From contig NZ_CP085636.1 in NCBI RefSeq assembly GCF_027571385.1, positions 558,001 through 622,000 on the forward strand: a stretch of 64,000 nucleotides of DNA, in the 5' to 3' direction. The notes beneath the pieces are model-generated. The model did not search any database. It was not told the origin of the DNA and saw nothing but the letters and a program-made list of their open reading frames with translations. The DNA comes from Shewanella sp. MTB7. Its GTDB lineage: Bacteria > Pseudomonadota > Gammaproteobacteria > Enterobacterales > Shewanellaceae. This document shows positions 1-9,625 of the stretch, one piece after another. The first letter of the stretch is position 1; each line of letters starts with the position of its first letter. A program made the position numbers and the translations under genes.

Positions 1-1412
1 AGTTCAGCGAGTTGATATAGATTAATGTTAGGATAGTTACGTAACTCAGCGGTAAATAACCATTGATTATCGCCATGCTGATAGTCATTGGGGTAACCGC
101 GAATGCCAGTGTCATCCCCTAAGGCAAAGGTTTTATCTAGGTAATTATTTTTAGAGGTACTCAATCGGCTTTTGGCATAGGCAGTCCATTTCGGACTGAT
201 CTGATAGAAGTACTCTGCCATGGCATTAACCTGGTAAACGTCCTTTTGTTGAGTGGAAAATATACCGATACCATCGAAAGAGAGCAGAATTAAGTCTTGA
301 TTACCTTGGTAACCCCGAGTGGTCTTCCAGTCGATATGGTAACCAAGTGATGAATCACCTAAATCTTCGGTTTCAAAGCCAAGTTTAAAGTAGTGGTGCC
401 AACCTAAATTAAAGTCTTCGTTGTAGTTAATTAAGTGAACATTGTTGAGCACTTTATAGTCATCTTGCAGGTATTCGTAGGCAACCCAGGGGTAGAGAAA
501 ATTTCTACTCTTAGGAAGAGTGGTATCTGGGTAGTTATCAAGATTGGCAAACTCATTCCTATCACGGGTGATACCTGCGATAAGGCGAGTTCGTGAGTTG
601 GGAGTGTTATGAACTCGCCAACCATATTGAAGATTAAAATAATCTTGTTTGTGTTCAAATTCGTTGATGTTCATGCCATTTTGTCTAATGGTGTCGGTTC
701 TGAAGTCATCAAGATAACTAACACCATACATGTTAGTCGTATCTAAGGTATAGAAAGGTTTATCAAAACGGAACTGAGTCGCTTGCCCGTCACTGTTATC
801 ATGAAAACTTGCCGCGATAGTTGAATGCTCTATCAAACGATCCACTGGTACTTTCACCGCAAACTTGTAGCCAGTTCTGTCATTGGTGGATTTATACTTG
901 ATCCGAGTGCGGATGCCTAAGCCGAGTAGATTATCCTCTTTTAGTCCGATAGAAAATTTACTGTCTCCGCCGCTTCGACCGACACTGACTGTCGGCAAAA
1001 GAGACCAGTTGTCCCAGGTTTCTACTAAAACAACTTCACCCTCATCAGGAGCGTCTGCATCGGGATCCCTCTCGGCAAAACTGATTTTCGCATCACGAAT
1101 ATAGGGCTCAGATCTTAAGTTTCGTTGTGCCTCTTCGATATCTTTTTGACTTACGATGCTTTGTTCGGTAAACGTGAGTTTGTATAAAATGGTCGATTCT
1201 TGGGTATTAATATGGAGATAATTGGCCCAGTCATGGATAAAAAAGCTGTCTGGATCAGATTCATCGAAGATGGGGTGACTGGTAACTATAATTTTATGTA
1301 ATGACTTTTTTTCTGTTAGCGTACCTGTTTTTCCTGCCACTTCTTCGGCCATACTGATCTGAGAAGCGAGGAGGTAAATACTGGTAGAAATTAGATACGC
1401 CTTGTATGTCAC
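1..1412 (-). CDS. Omp85-family outer-membrane protein (3' end cut by window)
   Basis: The reading frame runs leftward from a GTG at 1412 and leaves the window still open, giving about 470 residues. The GTG follows an AAGG ribosome-binding site at suitable distance, and the protein begins with a signal peptide ending near residue 23 (ISMA/EE). Residues about 35-120 resemble a POTRA-type domain. The rest has the alternating aromatic and polar pattern of a beta barrel. Near the truncated end is DTGIRGYP, which matches the conserved (V/I)RG(F/Y) loop-6 motif of Omp85 proteins such as BamA, TamA and FhaC. It lacks the five POTRA domains of BamA, so it is an accessory Omp85 member. Its substrate or partner is unknown. 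Confidence 0.8.
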   Translation of the reverse strand, partial: MTYKAYLISTSIYLLASQISMAEEVAGKTGTLTEKKSLHKIIVTSHPIFDESDPDSFFIHDWANYLHINTQESTILYKLTFTEQSIVSQKDIEEAQRNLRSEPYIRDAKISFAERDPDADAPDEGEVVLVETWDNWSLLPTVSVGRSGGDSKFSIGLKEDNLLGLGIRTRIKYKSTNDRTGYKFAVKVPVDRLIEHSTIAASFHDNSDGQATQFRFDKPFYTLDTTNMYGVSYLDDFRTDTIRQNGMNINEFEHKQDYFNLQYGWRVHNTPNSRTRLIAGITRDRNEFANLDNYPDTTLPKSRNFLYPWVAYEYLQDDYKVLNNVHLINYNEDFNLGWHHYFKLGFETEDLGDSSLGYHIDWKTTRGYQGNQDLILLSFDGIGIFSTQQKDVYQVNAMAEYFYQISPKWTAYAKSRLSTSKNNYLDKTFALGDDTGIRGYPNDYQHGDNQWLFTAELRNYPNINLYQLAE

Positions 1413-1617
1413 GTTAGATACACCTTAATTTGATTTAAGTTAGTATGTTCGAAGTGAGGCTTAAACAAGCTGATTACAAGTTAATAACACACCTAGGTGA
1501 AGGGTTAGTCAAGCAAGAAATGAAAATAACGTGATGATTTAATTTAAGCAAAGTGAAATGCCGCAGTGAGTAAAGAGCTCTTTGCTGTTGAATTTTTTTA
1601 AGTGAGTCTGTTTGTGA

Positions 1618-2838
1618 TTAGAGTGTTCTTCTGGGAGAAACTGCGACGTTGGCAAAGATCAGTCCAGCAATGAGAGACATGAATATCAGAAATATCTGAC
1701 TACCGATATGAGATTGGTTAAGCATGGTTTCACCTGAAATGAGGGTATTCAAGCCAATGTAGGTTTTACTTCCTGGGACGAGTATTACTATGCCTTGCAG
1801 TAAAGCAATGGAGGCAGGGGCTTTCATCCAACGAGCAAACAGGTTCGAGTAGACGCCAACAGCAAAAGCGCCAAAGAAAATACCGATAGAGTCGCCTAAA
1901 TAGATCCCGCCTAACATCGATGAGCAGAAGGCTACGATACCAGCTAACACCCCCCAAGGAGCATCTTTCATGCGTGCTTTAAAGATGATGACTAATGCCA
2001 TTGATAAGATGGGCACAGCAGACCAGATAGCGAGTGATGGCAGAGAGTCGGGCTCAAGGTAGAGCGCTTCACCGAAAATAGCAGTACCAACTACCATGCC
2101 GAAAATGACGCCAAAATAGAGCTTGAAAAGCTGCATACAGGCGTCCATTATGCGTGCGGTACCCGAAATGAGATCTCTGGATGCGAGTTCAGCTAACCCT
2201 AAAGTGAGTGCTAGTCCGGGGATAAAGACAATGATGCCAGATAAGATCACCACGGGAATATTAATACTGGGATCGAGTTGCGCTATGCCACAGGTGATAA
2301 AGGCGCATAATATCGCAGCCAGAGGTTCGAGCATTTCAGCCATACGTTTGGAATGCTCGGCGCGATAGACTAGACCAAACACCATAATGCCTAACAGGGC
2401 AGACCAGAATACATCGTTCCAGCTGGTTTCCATCAACATAGCAAAAGCGCCTGCTGAGCTACCAAATGCTAATAAGGTTAATAGCGGGCCATAGGGAGGG
2501 GGCTTATTGGCTATTTCGTCGAGTCGCTCTAAGGCTTCGTTAAGGCTTCGTTTTCCGGAAACTAACTCTTCGACTAATTCATCGGTTCTTGCCAGTGAGC
2601 CCAGATCCAGTTCGCCAGGTTTTACCCTAGCAACATGGTTATATTCCTGTTCATCGTTACGCTGGAGTACGAAGGTCATAGCGGTTGGGGATATTAAGAA
2701 GTAACCCTCTAAACCTAAGAAATTGGAGACGGCTTGAAGGTGCGCTTCGAGTCGATAAGCTGGGGTACCAAACTTATGAAGATATTTACCTAACTTAATA
2801 ATGAATTTGCGCTTTTCAAGAAATGCCTGATTGTCCAC
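1618..2838 (-). CDS. ThrE-family threonine/serine exporter, fused two-domain form
   Basis: An inner-membrane protein of about 406 residues. The N-terminal half matches the ThrE/YjjP domain (soluble segment followed by helices). The C-terminal half has about five further helices like ThrE_2/YjjB. Many enterobacteria carry these as two proteins, whereas this is the fused Corynebacterium-type layout. The predicted role is export of L-threonine, L-serine or small related molecules. I prefer the GTG at 2838 because a GGA lies eight bases upstream; the TTG at 2844 is too close to it. It stands alone between the Omp85 gene and a divergent MAPEG gene. The family call is secure and the substrate is inferred. 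Confidence 0.82.
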   Translation of the reverse strand: MDNQAFLEKRKFIIKLGKYLHKFGTPAYRLEAHLQAVSNFLGLEGYFLISPTAMTFVLQRNDEQEYNHVARVKPGELDLGSLARTDELVEELVSGKRSLNEALERLDEIANKPPPYGPLLTLLAFGSSAGAFAMLMETSWNDVFWSALLGIMVFGLVYRAEHSKRMAEMLEPLAAILCAFITCGIAQLDPSINIPVVILSGIIVFIPGLALTLGLAELASRDLISGTARIMDACMQLFKLYFGVIFGMVVGTAIFGEALYLEPDSLPSLAIWSAVPILSMALVIIFKARMKDAPWGVLAGIVAFCSSMLGGIYLGDSIGIFFGAFAVGVYSNLFARWMKAPASIALLQGIVILVPGSKTYIGLNTLISGETMLNQSHIGSQIFLIFMSLIAGLIFANVAVSPRRTL

Positions 2839-3004
2839 TAGCAAGGTCCATTATTATTAAAATGAGTATCAAAGGTTGGTGAGTAACAAACGAGCGCATA
2901 GTAACCTAGTTTGTGTGGAAAAGGTTAATCAGATGGAAAATATTTACTTCAAAGCGATAACTTGTCATCTTGGTATTGGAAGTGATTAATAATTAGGGAA
3001 GTGT

Positions 3005-3406
3005 ATGTCAGTTGCTATATCTGGGCTCTATATCAGTATCACTGCTATCTTAGTGGTGATGTTAGCGATGCGAGTGGTCAAGTTACGCCGTAAATATAAA
3101 ATTGGTATTGGCAACTCTGATAATAAAGAGTTGAGAATTGCCAGTCGGGTACATGCAAACTTAGTTGAAAATGCATCGATAGCTATGATCTTGTTGCTGG
3201 TGGCTGAACTTAATGGTTTGAACCCCATGGTTTTACACTTGTTAGGCATTGTGTGGGTTATTGGACGAATACTACACGCTATAGGATTAACCAAGGGACG
3301 TGGAGGTTATCATTTAGGCCGATTTTGGGGCGGATTACTGAGTTGGTTGATGATCTTAACGCTGGCGGGCATCAATCTTGGGTATTTTATCGATAGCTTA
3401 CTATAA
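3005..3406 (+). CDS. MAPEG-family membrane protein
   Basis: A 133-residue protein with four predicted membrane helices. The block RIASRVHANLVENASI is the MAPEG signature (membrane-associated proteins in eicosanoid and glutathione metabolism), and it is followed by a conserved GR.LHA..L segment. The start ATG has an AGGGAAG ribosome-binding site. Bacterial members of this YecN-like group are poorly characterised. Some bind glutathione, but no reaction can be assigned here. It is divergent from the ThrE gene across about 160 bases. Confidence 0.85.
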   Translation: MSVAISGLYISITAILVVMLAMRVVKLRRKYKIGIGNSDNKELRIASRVHANLVENASIAMILLLVAELNGLNPMVLHLLGIVWVIGRILHAIGLTKGRGGYHLGRFWGGLLSWLMILTLAGINLGYFIDSLL

Positions 3407-3681
3407 GCAGTAAGTCATCGCTTCCTAAAACCGATTAGAGTAAACATCCATACAGCTTCTGGGGCTACTAGCCAAGGACTGTTATTTCCAGCTTAAACTC
3501 ATTCGGCTGGTTGTTTTTTGTTCGCCTTTTACCTCTCTCACCTGCTATACTCCGCGTCCCATTTATCGGTGGCGTGAGAGTGTATGTTTGAATTGTTACT
3601 TTCCATTTTTCCAGCTCTGATAATGACGTGGGCACGAATTATTTTTTCATGTTTGATATTGATAGTTAGGCTGTAAAACTC

Positions 3682-5991
3682 ATGCAAGTTGAATCTACGC
3701 TATTTACGTATCCCAAGTATCGCTCTGAATTGCAGCGACCAGCGCCATTTCTACCTATGTCTCGTAAAGAGATGGACAGATTAGGTTGGGATAGTTGCGA
3801 CATTATCATCGTCACTGGTGATGCTTATGTGGATCATCCCAGCTTCGGCATGGCCGTTATCGGTCGTATGCTTGAGGCTCAGGGTTTTAGAGTGGGTATT
3901 ATCTCTCAGCCTGACTGGTCAAACAAAAATGACTTTATGAAGTTAGGTAAGCCGAATCTCTATTTTGGTGTGACTTCTGGCAACATGGATTCGATGATTA
4001 ACCGCTATACGGCTGAGCGTCGTATGCGTCATGATGACGCTTATACTGCAGGTAACATTGGTGGCAAACGTCCCGATCGTGCAGTGACAGTTTATACTCA
4101 GAGATGTAAAGAGGCTTTTAAACAGGTTCCAGTGATTATCGGTGGCATCGAAGCAAGTTTGCGTCGTATTGCTCATTATGATTATTGGTCCGATAAAGTA
4201 CGCCGTAGCGTTATTTTAGATGCTAAGGCCGATATTCTGGTTTATGGAAATGCCGAGCGTCCTCTGGTTGAGCTCTCACATCGTCTTGCCGCCGGTGAGC
4301 CAATGTCAGAACTGCACAATATTCGTGGCACCACGGTTATTCGCAAAGAACCTATGCCGGGTTGGAAAGGCATGGATTCGCGCAAAATCGATCAGCTGCA
4401 TAAGATCGATCCGATCCCACATCCTTACGGTGCCGATGATGTTGGCTGTAAAAACCTATCTGGGCCGTCGGATCTGAAAATATTCGATAACGAAGCACCG
4501 AAAGCCATTAGCGTACAACCCGCTAGGCCTAAGCCATGGGAGAACACTTATGTGTTGCTGCCAAGCTTTGAGAAGGTATCGGAAGATAAATACCTCTACG
4601 CCCACGCGTCACGTATCTTGCATCAAGAGCAGAACCCAGGTTGTGCTCGAGCCCTATTTCAAAAACATGCTGAGCGTGCGATTTGGGTTAATCCGCCGGC
4701 ATGGCCTTTGTCTACCGAAGAGATGGACGGTGTGTTTGGTTTACCCTATGCCCGTGTGCCGCATCCTTCATACGGCAAAGAGGTTATTCCCGCTTACGAC
4801 ATGATCAAGACCTCAATCAATATCATGCGAGGCTGTTTTGGTGGTTGTTCATTTTGCTCTATTACCGAGCATGAAGGTCGGATCATTCAAAGCCGTTCAC
4901 AAGAATCTATTGTGAAAGAGATTAAAGATATTCAAGAGAAAGTGCCTGGGTTTACCGGCGTTATCTCAGATCTCGGTGGTCCAACGGCTAACATGTACCA
5001 CTTAGGCTGTAAGAGTGAGAAGGCAGAGAAAACCTGTCGTCGTATCTCCTGTATCTTTCCAGATATCTGTGGCCATATGGATACAGATCACCAGCCAACA
5101 ATCGACTTGTATCGAGCTGCGCGTGAAGTGCCCGGCATTAAGAAGATTTTAATCGCATCGGGTGTGCGTTATGACCTAGCATCCCAAGATCCTCGTTATG
5201 TGAAAGAGTTGGCGACCCATCATGTTGGTGGTTATTTGAAGATCGCGCCAGAGCATACTGAAGATGGCCCGCTGAACAAGATGATGAAGCCGGGGATGGG
5301 CACTTACGACAAGTTCAAAGAACTGTTTGATAAATATTCTAGAGAAGCGGGTAAGAAACAGTATCTTATCCCTTATTTTATCTCGGCTCACCCTGGAACC
5401 AGCAATGAAGATATGGTTAACTTGGCCTTATGGCTCAAGGGTGAGAAGTTTAAGTTAGATCAGGTACAAAACTTCTATCCATCGCCAATGGCGAATGCGA
5501 CGACGATTTATCACACTGAGCTTAATTCGCTTAAAAACGTAAAACATACCAGTGAAACGGTGACAGTGCCGAAGGGGGGGCGTCAGCGCAAGCTGCATAA
5601 GGCTTTGTTGCGTTACCATGATCCGCTAGGTTGGCCTATGATCCGTGAAGCGCTTATAGAGATGGGCAAAGAGAAGCTGATAGGCGGAGGGCTTAATTGC
5701 TTAGTGCCAGCTGAGTCGCGTCAGGAGCGTGAAGCAAATCGCAGTAAAGCTAAGGGCGGTAATAAGAGCCCATCAGCCAATAAAGAGCAAGGGGGCAAGA
5801 AAGCCTTTACGCGTTTCTCTGAAGATCAATTTGCCGATCGTAAGCCAAAGAGCCAAGGCAGCAAGTCGAGCGCAACAGCGAAATCGGGAGCAGGAAAAGC
5901 TGCTGGTGGACAAGGTCATTCTTCTACAACATCTAAGCAACGTCCGCCGAAGAAAAATGCTTGGGGAACCACACCTAAGTATCAAAGATAA
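3682..5991 (+). CDS. ygiQ: YgiQ family radical SAM protein (UPF0313)
   Basis: A 769-residue protein. Cys385, Cys389 and Cys392 form the CxxxCxxC that binds the radical SAM [4Fe-4S] cluster, inside [14 protein letters not shown]. An N-terminal UPF0313 domain of about 300 residues precedes it, with [11 protein letters not shown] as its typical start. The last 90 residues are lysine-, serine- and glycine-rich and low in complexity, which is common in this family. The E. coli homologue is about 739 residues. The substrate is not known to me. The gene is monocistronic and followed by a strong terminator. Upstream, 3407-3681 holds a weak hairpin (CCAGC/GGCTG then T-rich, about 3490) and a doubtful 30-codon hydrophobic frame. 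Confidence 0.93.
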   Translation: MQVESTLFTYPKYRSELQRPAPFLPMSRKEMDRLGWDSCDIIIVTGDAYVDHPSFGMAVIGRMLEAQGFRVGIISQPDWSNKNDFMKLGKPNLYFGVTSGNMDSMINRYTAERRMRHDDAYTAGNIGGKRPDRAVTVYTQRCKEAFKQVPVIIGGIEASLRRIAHYDYWSDKVRRSVILDAKADILVYGNAERPLVELSHRLAAGEPMSELHNIRGTTVIRKEPMPGWKGMDSRKIDQLHKIDPIPHPYGADDVGCKNLSGPSDLKIFDNEAPKAISVQPARPKPWENTYVLLPSFEKVSEDKYLYAHASRILHQEQNPGCARALFQKHAERAIWVNPPAWPLSTEEMDGVFGLPYARVPHPSYGKEVIPAYDMIKTSINIMRGCFGGCSFCSITEHEGRIIQSRSQESIVKEIKDIQEKVPGFTGVISDLGGPTANMYHLGCKSEKAEKTCRRISCIFPDICGHMDTDHQPTIDLYRAAREVPGIKKILIASGVRYDLASQDPRYVKELATHHVGGYLKIAPEHTEDGPLNKMMKPGMGTYDKFKELFDKYSREAGKKQYLIPYFISAHPGTSNEDMVNLALWLKGEKFKLDQVQNFYPSPMANATTIYHTELNSLKNVKHTSETVTVPKGGRQRKLHKALLRYHDPLGWPMIREALIEMGKEKLIGGGLNCLVPAESRQEREANRSKAKGGNKSPSANKEQGGKKAFTRFSEDQFADRKPKSQGSKSSATAKSGAGKAAGGQGHSSTTSKQRPPKKNAWGTTPKYQR

Positions 5992-6028
5992 TCTCAGTAA
6001 AGTGAGCACTAGCTAAATATAATGGAAT

Positions 6029-6065
6029 AAGGGAATATCAATGATATTCCCTTATTTTTTCTTTT
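6029..6065 (+). terminator. Rho-independent terminator after ygiQ
   Basis: An 11-bp perfect stem (6029-6039 with 6043-6053) closes a 3-base loop and is followed by a T-rich run to about 6065. It separates ygiQ from the YkvA-type gene. Confidence 0.9.
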
Positions 6066-6083
6066 TCTGTTGCGGAGTCAGTG

Positions 6084-6431
6084 ATGGTAGATAATTCAGA
6101 TGAGACGGTTAATGAAGCTTATAGTGAAGATGGCTTCTGGCTTAAGATAAAACAGTTTGCAAAGAAAGCGGGGCGAGAAGTGATCGAAAATGCCCTTTGT
6201 CTCTACTATGCGGCAAGAAAGCCCGATACACCTAGATGGGCCAAAACGATCATCTTCGGTGCGTTGGCCTATTTCATCACGCCATTGGATGCGATCCCAG
6301 ACTTGACCCCTTTTGTCGGTTTTACCGACGATCTTGGCGCACTCGCCGCCGCATTAGCTATGGTCTCTATGTATGTCGATGATGGCGTGCAGCAGCAAGC
6401 TGCTGAAAAAACAGCGGCTTGGCTCGATTAA
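6084..6431 (+). CDS. YkvA family (DUF1232) membrane protein
   Basis: A 115-residue protein. The stretch FGALAYFITPLDAIPDLTP followed by GFTDDLGALAAAL is the DUF1232 signature: a hydrophobic helix, the P.D.IPD motif, then a second helix. I chose the ATG at 6084 because GGAG at 6074-6077 sits six bases before it; the GTG at 6081 is too close. The function of the family is unknown. The gene lies between the ygiQ terminator and a convergent hydrolase gene 26 bases away, so it is probably its own transcription unit. Confidence 0.85.
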   Translation: MVDNSDETVNEAYSEDGFWLKIKQFAKKAGREVIENALCLYYAARKPDTPRWAKTIIFGALAYFITPLDAIPDLTPFVGFTDDLGALAAALAMVSMYVDDGVQQQAAEKTAAWLD

Positions 6432-6457
6432 TTAAAACATTTAAATATACTGATTTT

Positions 6458-7399
6458 CTAGCTGTTTTTATTCAACCACTGCGCCGTAGTGAATGCTTCT
6501 GCTCCACCGAATGAAAGAGATAACAAATTGGCCGCAACCAGCTGCTCTCCACTGAAGCTATGTTTACCATAATCCAATGTCGGTGCTGCAATGGCATCGC
6601 TAATGACCTCACAGCGATAGCCTTTGTTGGTGGCGCTGCGAGAAATCGTCTGTACACAGGCTTGAGCCATTGCGCCAACGATCACTAACTTTTCAACTCC
6701 TAGCTCAACCAGAGTTTGCTCAAGAGAGGTGTCGATAAAGCTGTCTATCTGATGTTTTACGACAACAGGTTCACTTTTCAGTGGTGCTACGCTCAGCTCA
6801 ATTTCAACTCCAGGCGTATCAGTGCTGAAAAATGGTGCGTTCTCATCTTCGAAAATATGCTGAATATGGATCACTGGCAGCACCTGCTCTCTGAAGTGAG
6901 TCAGCAGAATTTTAGCTTGTTCAGTCGCTTTGTCAGTATTGTCTAGTGGAAAGCGTCCACTGGCGAAATAGTCATTTTGCAGATCGACCAATACCAGTGC
7001 TGTGCGCTTGTGTTGATCAAGCGGTGTGGCTAATTGGCTCAAGACACTGAAATCATCCTCTGCTAAATACCATTGGCCATCATCACCCAATGTCCAAAGC
7101 TCTTTACTGATAAAACCACTGGCAATATTCATCGACCAGTTGGCTGATAATATGGCTTGTTTATCGCTTAGCACTTTAATCTCAACATTACGGTAAACAA
7201 GTTGAGTTGGGCCACTTTTGGCAAATTCGTTCCAAAAGGCAGCTATTGCATCAATTCCGTCAAAACGGCCAAATGGAGACACCTGCATCGTGGCCTCAGG
7301 CAGATAGCGTTCGATACACGCTTGAACGTCACCTTGGTTAAAGTTGGCTATCCATTCACGGCTTGCTTGCATCACTGATAGGCGTATTGACTGACTCAT
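6458..7399 (-). CDS. SnoaL-like / isochorismatase-like cysteine hydrolase fusion
   Basis: A 313-residue fusion. Residues about 5-125 form a SnoaL/NTF2-like domain (REWIANFNQGDV..., FGRFDGIDAIAAFW). Residues about 130-310 form an isochorismatase-like hydrolase, with the expected triad Asp139 (VLVDLQNDYF), Lys215 (VVVKHQIDSF) and Cys248 (GAMAQACVQTISRSA). Members hydrolyse amides, ureides or the isochorismate ether, and the substrate here cannot be told. The start has a clear GGAG site. It is divergent from a LysR regulator 90 bases away, which is its likely controller. Both domains are common, but having them on one chain is unusual. Confidence 0.87.
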   Translation of the reverse strand: MSQSIRLSVMQASREWIANFNQGDVQACIERYLPEATMQVSPFGRFDGIDAIAAFWNEFAKSGPTQLVYRNVEIKVLSDKQAILSANWSMNIASGFISKELWTLGDDGQWYLAEDDFSVLSQLATPLDQHKRTALVLVDLQNDYFASGRFPLDNTDKATEQAKILLTHFREQVLPVIHIQHIFEDENAPFFSTDTPGVEIELSVAPLKSEPVVVKHQIDSFIDTSLEQTLVELGVEKLVIVGAMAQACVQTISRSATNKGYRCEVISDAIAAPTLDYGKHSFSGEQLVAANLLSLSFGGAEAFTTAQWLNKNS

Positions 7400-7489
7400 A
7401 GTGTTACTCCTGATTAATCGATTTGTTTTTCTATGCTAGGCAGTTTATTGTTATTTGATTCTTTGATAATTAATCAAAAAGTGAAATTA

Positions 7490-8404
7490 ATGTTCATAAA
7501 AAATGAACAAAGACGGTTGGCCTATCAGATGTTGGTGTTCGATGAGGTGATTAAGAAAGGCTCTTTTACGGCAGCGGCCGAGTCTTTAGGCCACACCAAG
7601 TCTGCAGTGAGCCAATACGTGAGCCAGCTAGAGGCTGCTCTCGGTGTGCGCCTGCTTAATCGCAGTACACGGCAGTTAAATTTGACTGTGGTTGGACAGC
7701 TACTAGCAAAACGAAGTGAGCAACTGCTCGATCTGCTGATGACAACCGTGGAAGAGGTTAAGTCCCATGAACTTGCGCCAGTGGGGCGTATTGCGATTAC
7801 GGCTCCTCATGCTTTTGAGTCGAGTTTAGTAACGCCAATCGTTGCTCAGCTTTGCTATGAGTATCCTAAGTTGGTACCAGAACTGGTGTTCAGTGATGAG
7901 CGGTTGGATCTGTTGCAAAATAACTTAGACATTGCCATCTCAGTGGGGCCGCAAAAAGACAGCGCTTATCACGCGATATTGATTGGCAAACTAGACAGTA
8001 TACTGGTGGCATCGTCCGCATACCTAGCAAGAAACAGCATCACTGGCCCATCGCTTAACTTACAACATCTGGTCGTTTTACCCTGGCAGCAGCAAGCCGT
8101 ACTGGAGAGTCGTCATGGTGGGAGTATTTTGTTTCATAGTGATAAACAGTTAAAGGTGAATACCTCAATTAGCGGGATCAATAGCGTCAAATGCGGTGTA
8201 GGAGTCGGCCTCATGCCCTCCATTTTTGTAGAAGATGACCTAGCTTCAGGACAACTGCAGAGAGTGTTACCAGATTATCAGGGAAAGATAAGAGATGTGT
8301 ATGCGCTTCACTCCTACCAACAGCAACTACCATTGGTGTTAAGACGATTTGTTGAACGATTAAAGATGGCGTTTGGTCGGGTGAGCGGTCTTGGAACGGG
8401 ATAA
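7490..8404 (+). CDS. LysR-family transcriptional regulator
   Basis: A 304-residue regulator with an N-terminal winged helix (VFDEVIKKGSFTAAAESLG, then SAVSQYVSQLEAALGVRLL). The substrate-binding domain is of the CrgA/DsdC-like short type, with LDIAISVG near the middle. I chose the ATG at 7490, giving a normal LysR length. An upstream ATG at 7433 would add 19 residues with no homology and no ribosome-binding site. It is divergent from the SnoaL/isochorismatase fusion and probably controls it and itself from the shared 90-bp region. The inducer is unknown. Confidence 0.85.
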   Translation: MFIKNEQRRLAYQMLVFDEVIKKGSFTAAAESLGHTKSAVSQYVSQLEAALGVRLLNRSTRQLNLTVVGQLLAKRSEQLLDLLMTTVEEVKSHELAPVGRIAITAPHAFESSLVTPIVAQLCYEYPKLVPELVFSDERLDLLQNNLDIAISVGPQKDSAYHAILIGKLDSILVASSAYLARNSITGPSLNLQHLVVLPWQQQAVLESRHGGSILFHSDKQLKVNTSISGINSVKCGVGVGLMPSIFVEDDLASGQLQRVLPDYQGKIRDVYALHSYQQQLPLVLRRFVERLKMAFGRVSGLGTG

Positions 8405-8477
8405 AAATATCTCCCACAGCTTAAGCTAAAATTTATCTGCTTATGGTAATGTTAATCACAAATCATCGGAGATAATA

Positions 8478-9062
8478 ATGAAAACAATAAAATACTCATA
8501 CATTGGTCTGCTAACGGCTTCATTTTTTAGCTTGCCAGCTTTGGCCGTTACCACCGAACAGGATGCTTTTTTCGATAACCTAGCTGCGCATTGTGGTAAA
8601 GCTTTCGAAGGCACTGTGATTGGTGGTACTTCGGCAGATTCAGCCTTCAGTGGTAAGAAGCTGATTATGCATGTTCGTGAATGCAGTGATAGCGAGCTTA
8701 AAGTGCCATTTCATGTGGGCGATGATCATTCTCGTACTTGGGTTATCACTAAGACTCAGCATGGTTTACACCTAGCCCATGATCATCGTCATCAAGATGG
8801 CACTGAAGATAAAGTGACCATGTACGGCGGTGTAACCGCAACCATGGGCAGTACAACGTCGCAATCGTTTCCTGTTGATGCCTATTCGATCAATAATTTC
8901 AGAGACAACGGCTTAGATGTGTCAGTCACTAACGTGTGGCATATGTACATTAAACCAGAGGAGTTTACCTATCGACTAACTCGTGATAATCGTGATTTTA
9001 GAGTAGATTTTGATCTCACCAAACCAGTAGCGCTACCACCGGTACCTTGGGGACATAAGTAA
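8478..9062 (+). CDS. Secreted protein of unknown function
   Basis: A 194-residue protein with a signal peptide cleaved near residue 23 (LPALA/VTTEQ) and a CGGAG-type ribosome-binding site. I do not recognise a named domain. The mature part has two cysteines (in AHCGKAFEG and VRECSDSEL) that could form a disulfide. It also has a histidine-rich loop (LHLAHDHRHQDG) and ends in PPVPWGHK. It is probably periplasmic. A 214-bp frameshifted copy of its middle third lies at 12895-13108, so the gene has taken part in a local duplication. Confidence 0.8.
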   Translation: MKTIKYSYIGLLTASFFSLPALAVTTEQDAFFDNLAAHCGKAFEGTVIGGTSADSAFSGKKLIMHVRECSDSELKVPFHVGDDHSRTWVITKTQHGLHLAHDHRHQDGTEDKVTMYGGVTATMGSTTSQSFPVDAYSINNFRDNGLDVSVTNVWHMYIKPEEFTYRLTRDNRDFRVDFDLTKPVALPPVPWGHK

Positions 9063-9625
9063 CTGCCTTTTAATGAAGGTTGATTATATTTTCTGGCGGA
9101 GTTTGATTTTGAAGAAATTTTTTAAGTCCTAGCTTAATCACATCTTTCATCTGTATCATATTTTTTGTTCAAACTTCGTCTGAAATTAACGCGGTGGTAT
9201 TCCATACACCTCGTTCAGAGAGGCCATACACATGACCTTCACCCATGCATCCCAGATCTTGACCTATATCCATGAGGGTCGCCATGATGGTCCTACAGTA
9301 TTTTTAACTACGTATTTCAGCATGTAAATCCATATATAAAGCCAGTTCAGCATATATGGCCCCATCCCGTTTGCAAGACATTTGATATCAATTTTGAGAA
9401 GAGTTCATTGCACCCATATATTCGGCCTGTTTATGAGGTTAACCTCTGGCCCTGATGGATATGTGCCTCTACTTTCCTTATCTCCCTGCGGCTTCTAAAG
9501 AGCCTATGCTGTCGTAAGGTTTTAAGTAGAGCAGTCTGACTGTCTCATCATCAAATCAAGTGTCGTAGCAACTTGGTGGTATGTTGTTTATGCTAACTCG
9601 GTTCGTTTTACTCTATGGCTACAAG
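9063..9625. other. Non-coding stretch downstream of the transposase, possible IS right end
   Basis: I see no convincing gene in these 560 bases. They lie 3' of the IS110/IS1111-type transposase. A perfect 8-bp inverted repeat (9330-9337 with 9352-9359, 14-base loop) and a smaller one near 9557-9575 show it could be structured. In IS1111-group elements the right-end non-coding region encodes the bridge RNA, so part of this stretch may be a bridge-RNA gene on the minus strand. That assignment is inference. Confidence 0.35.
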
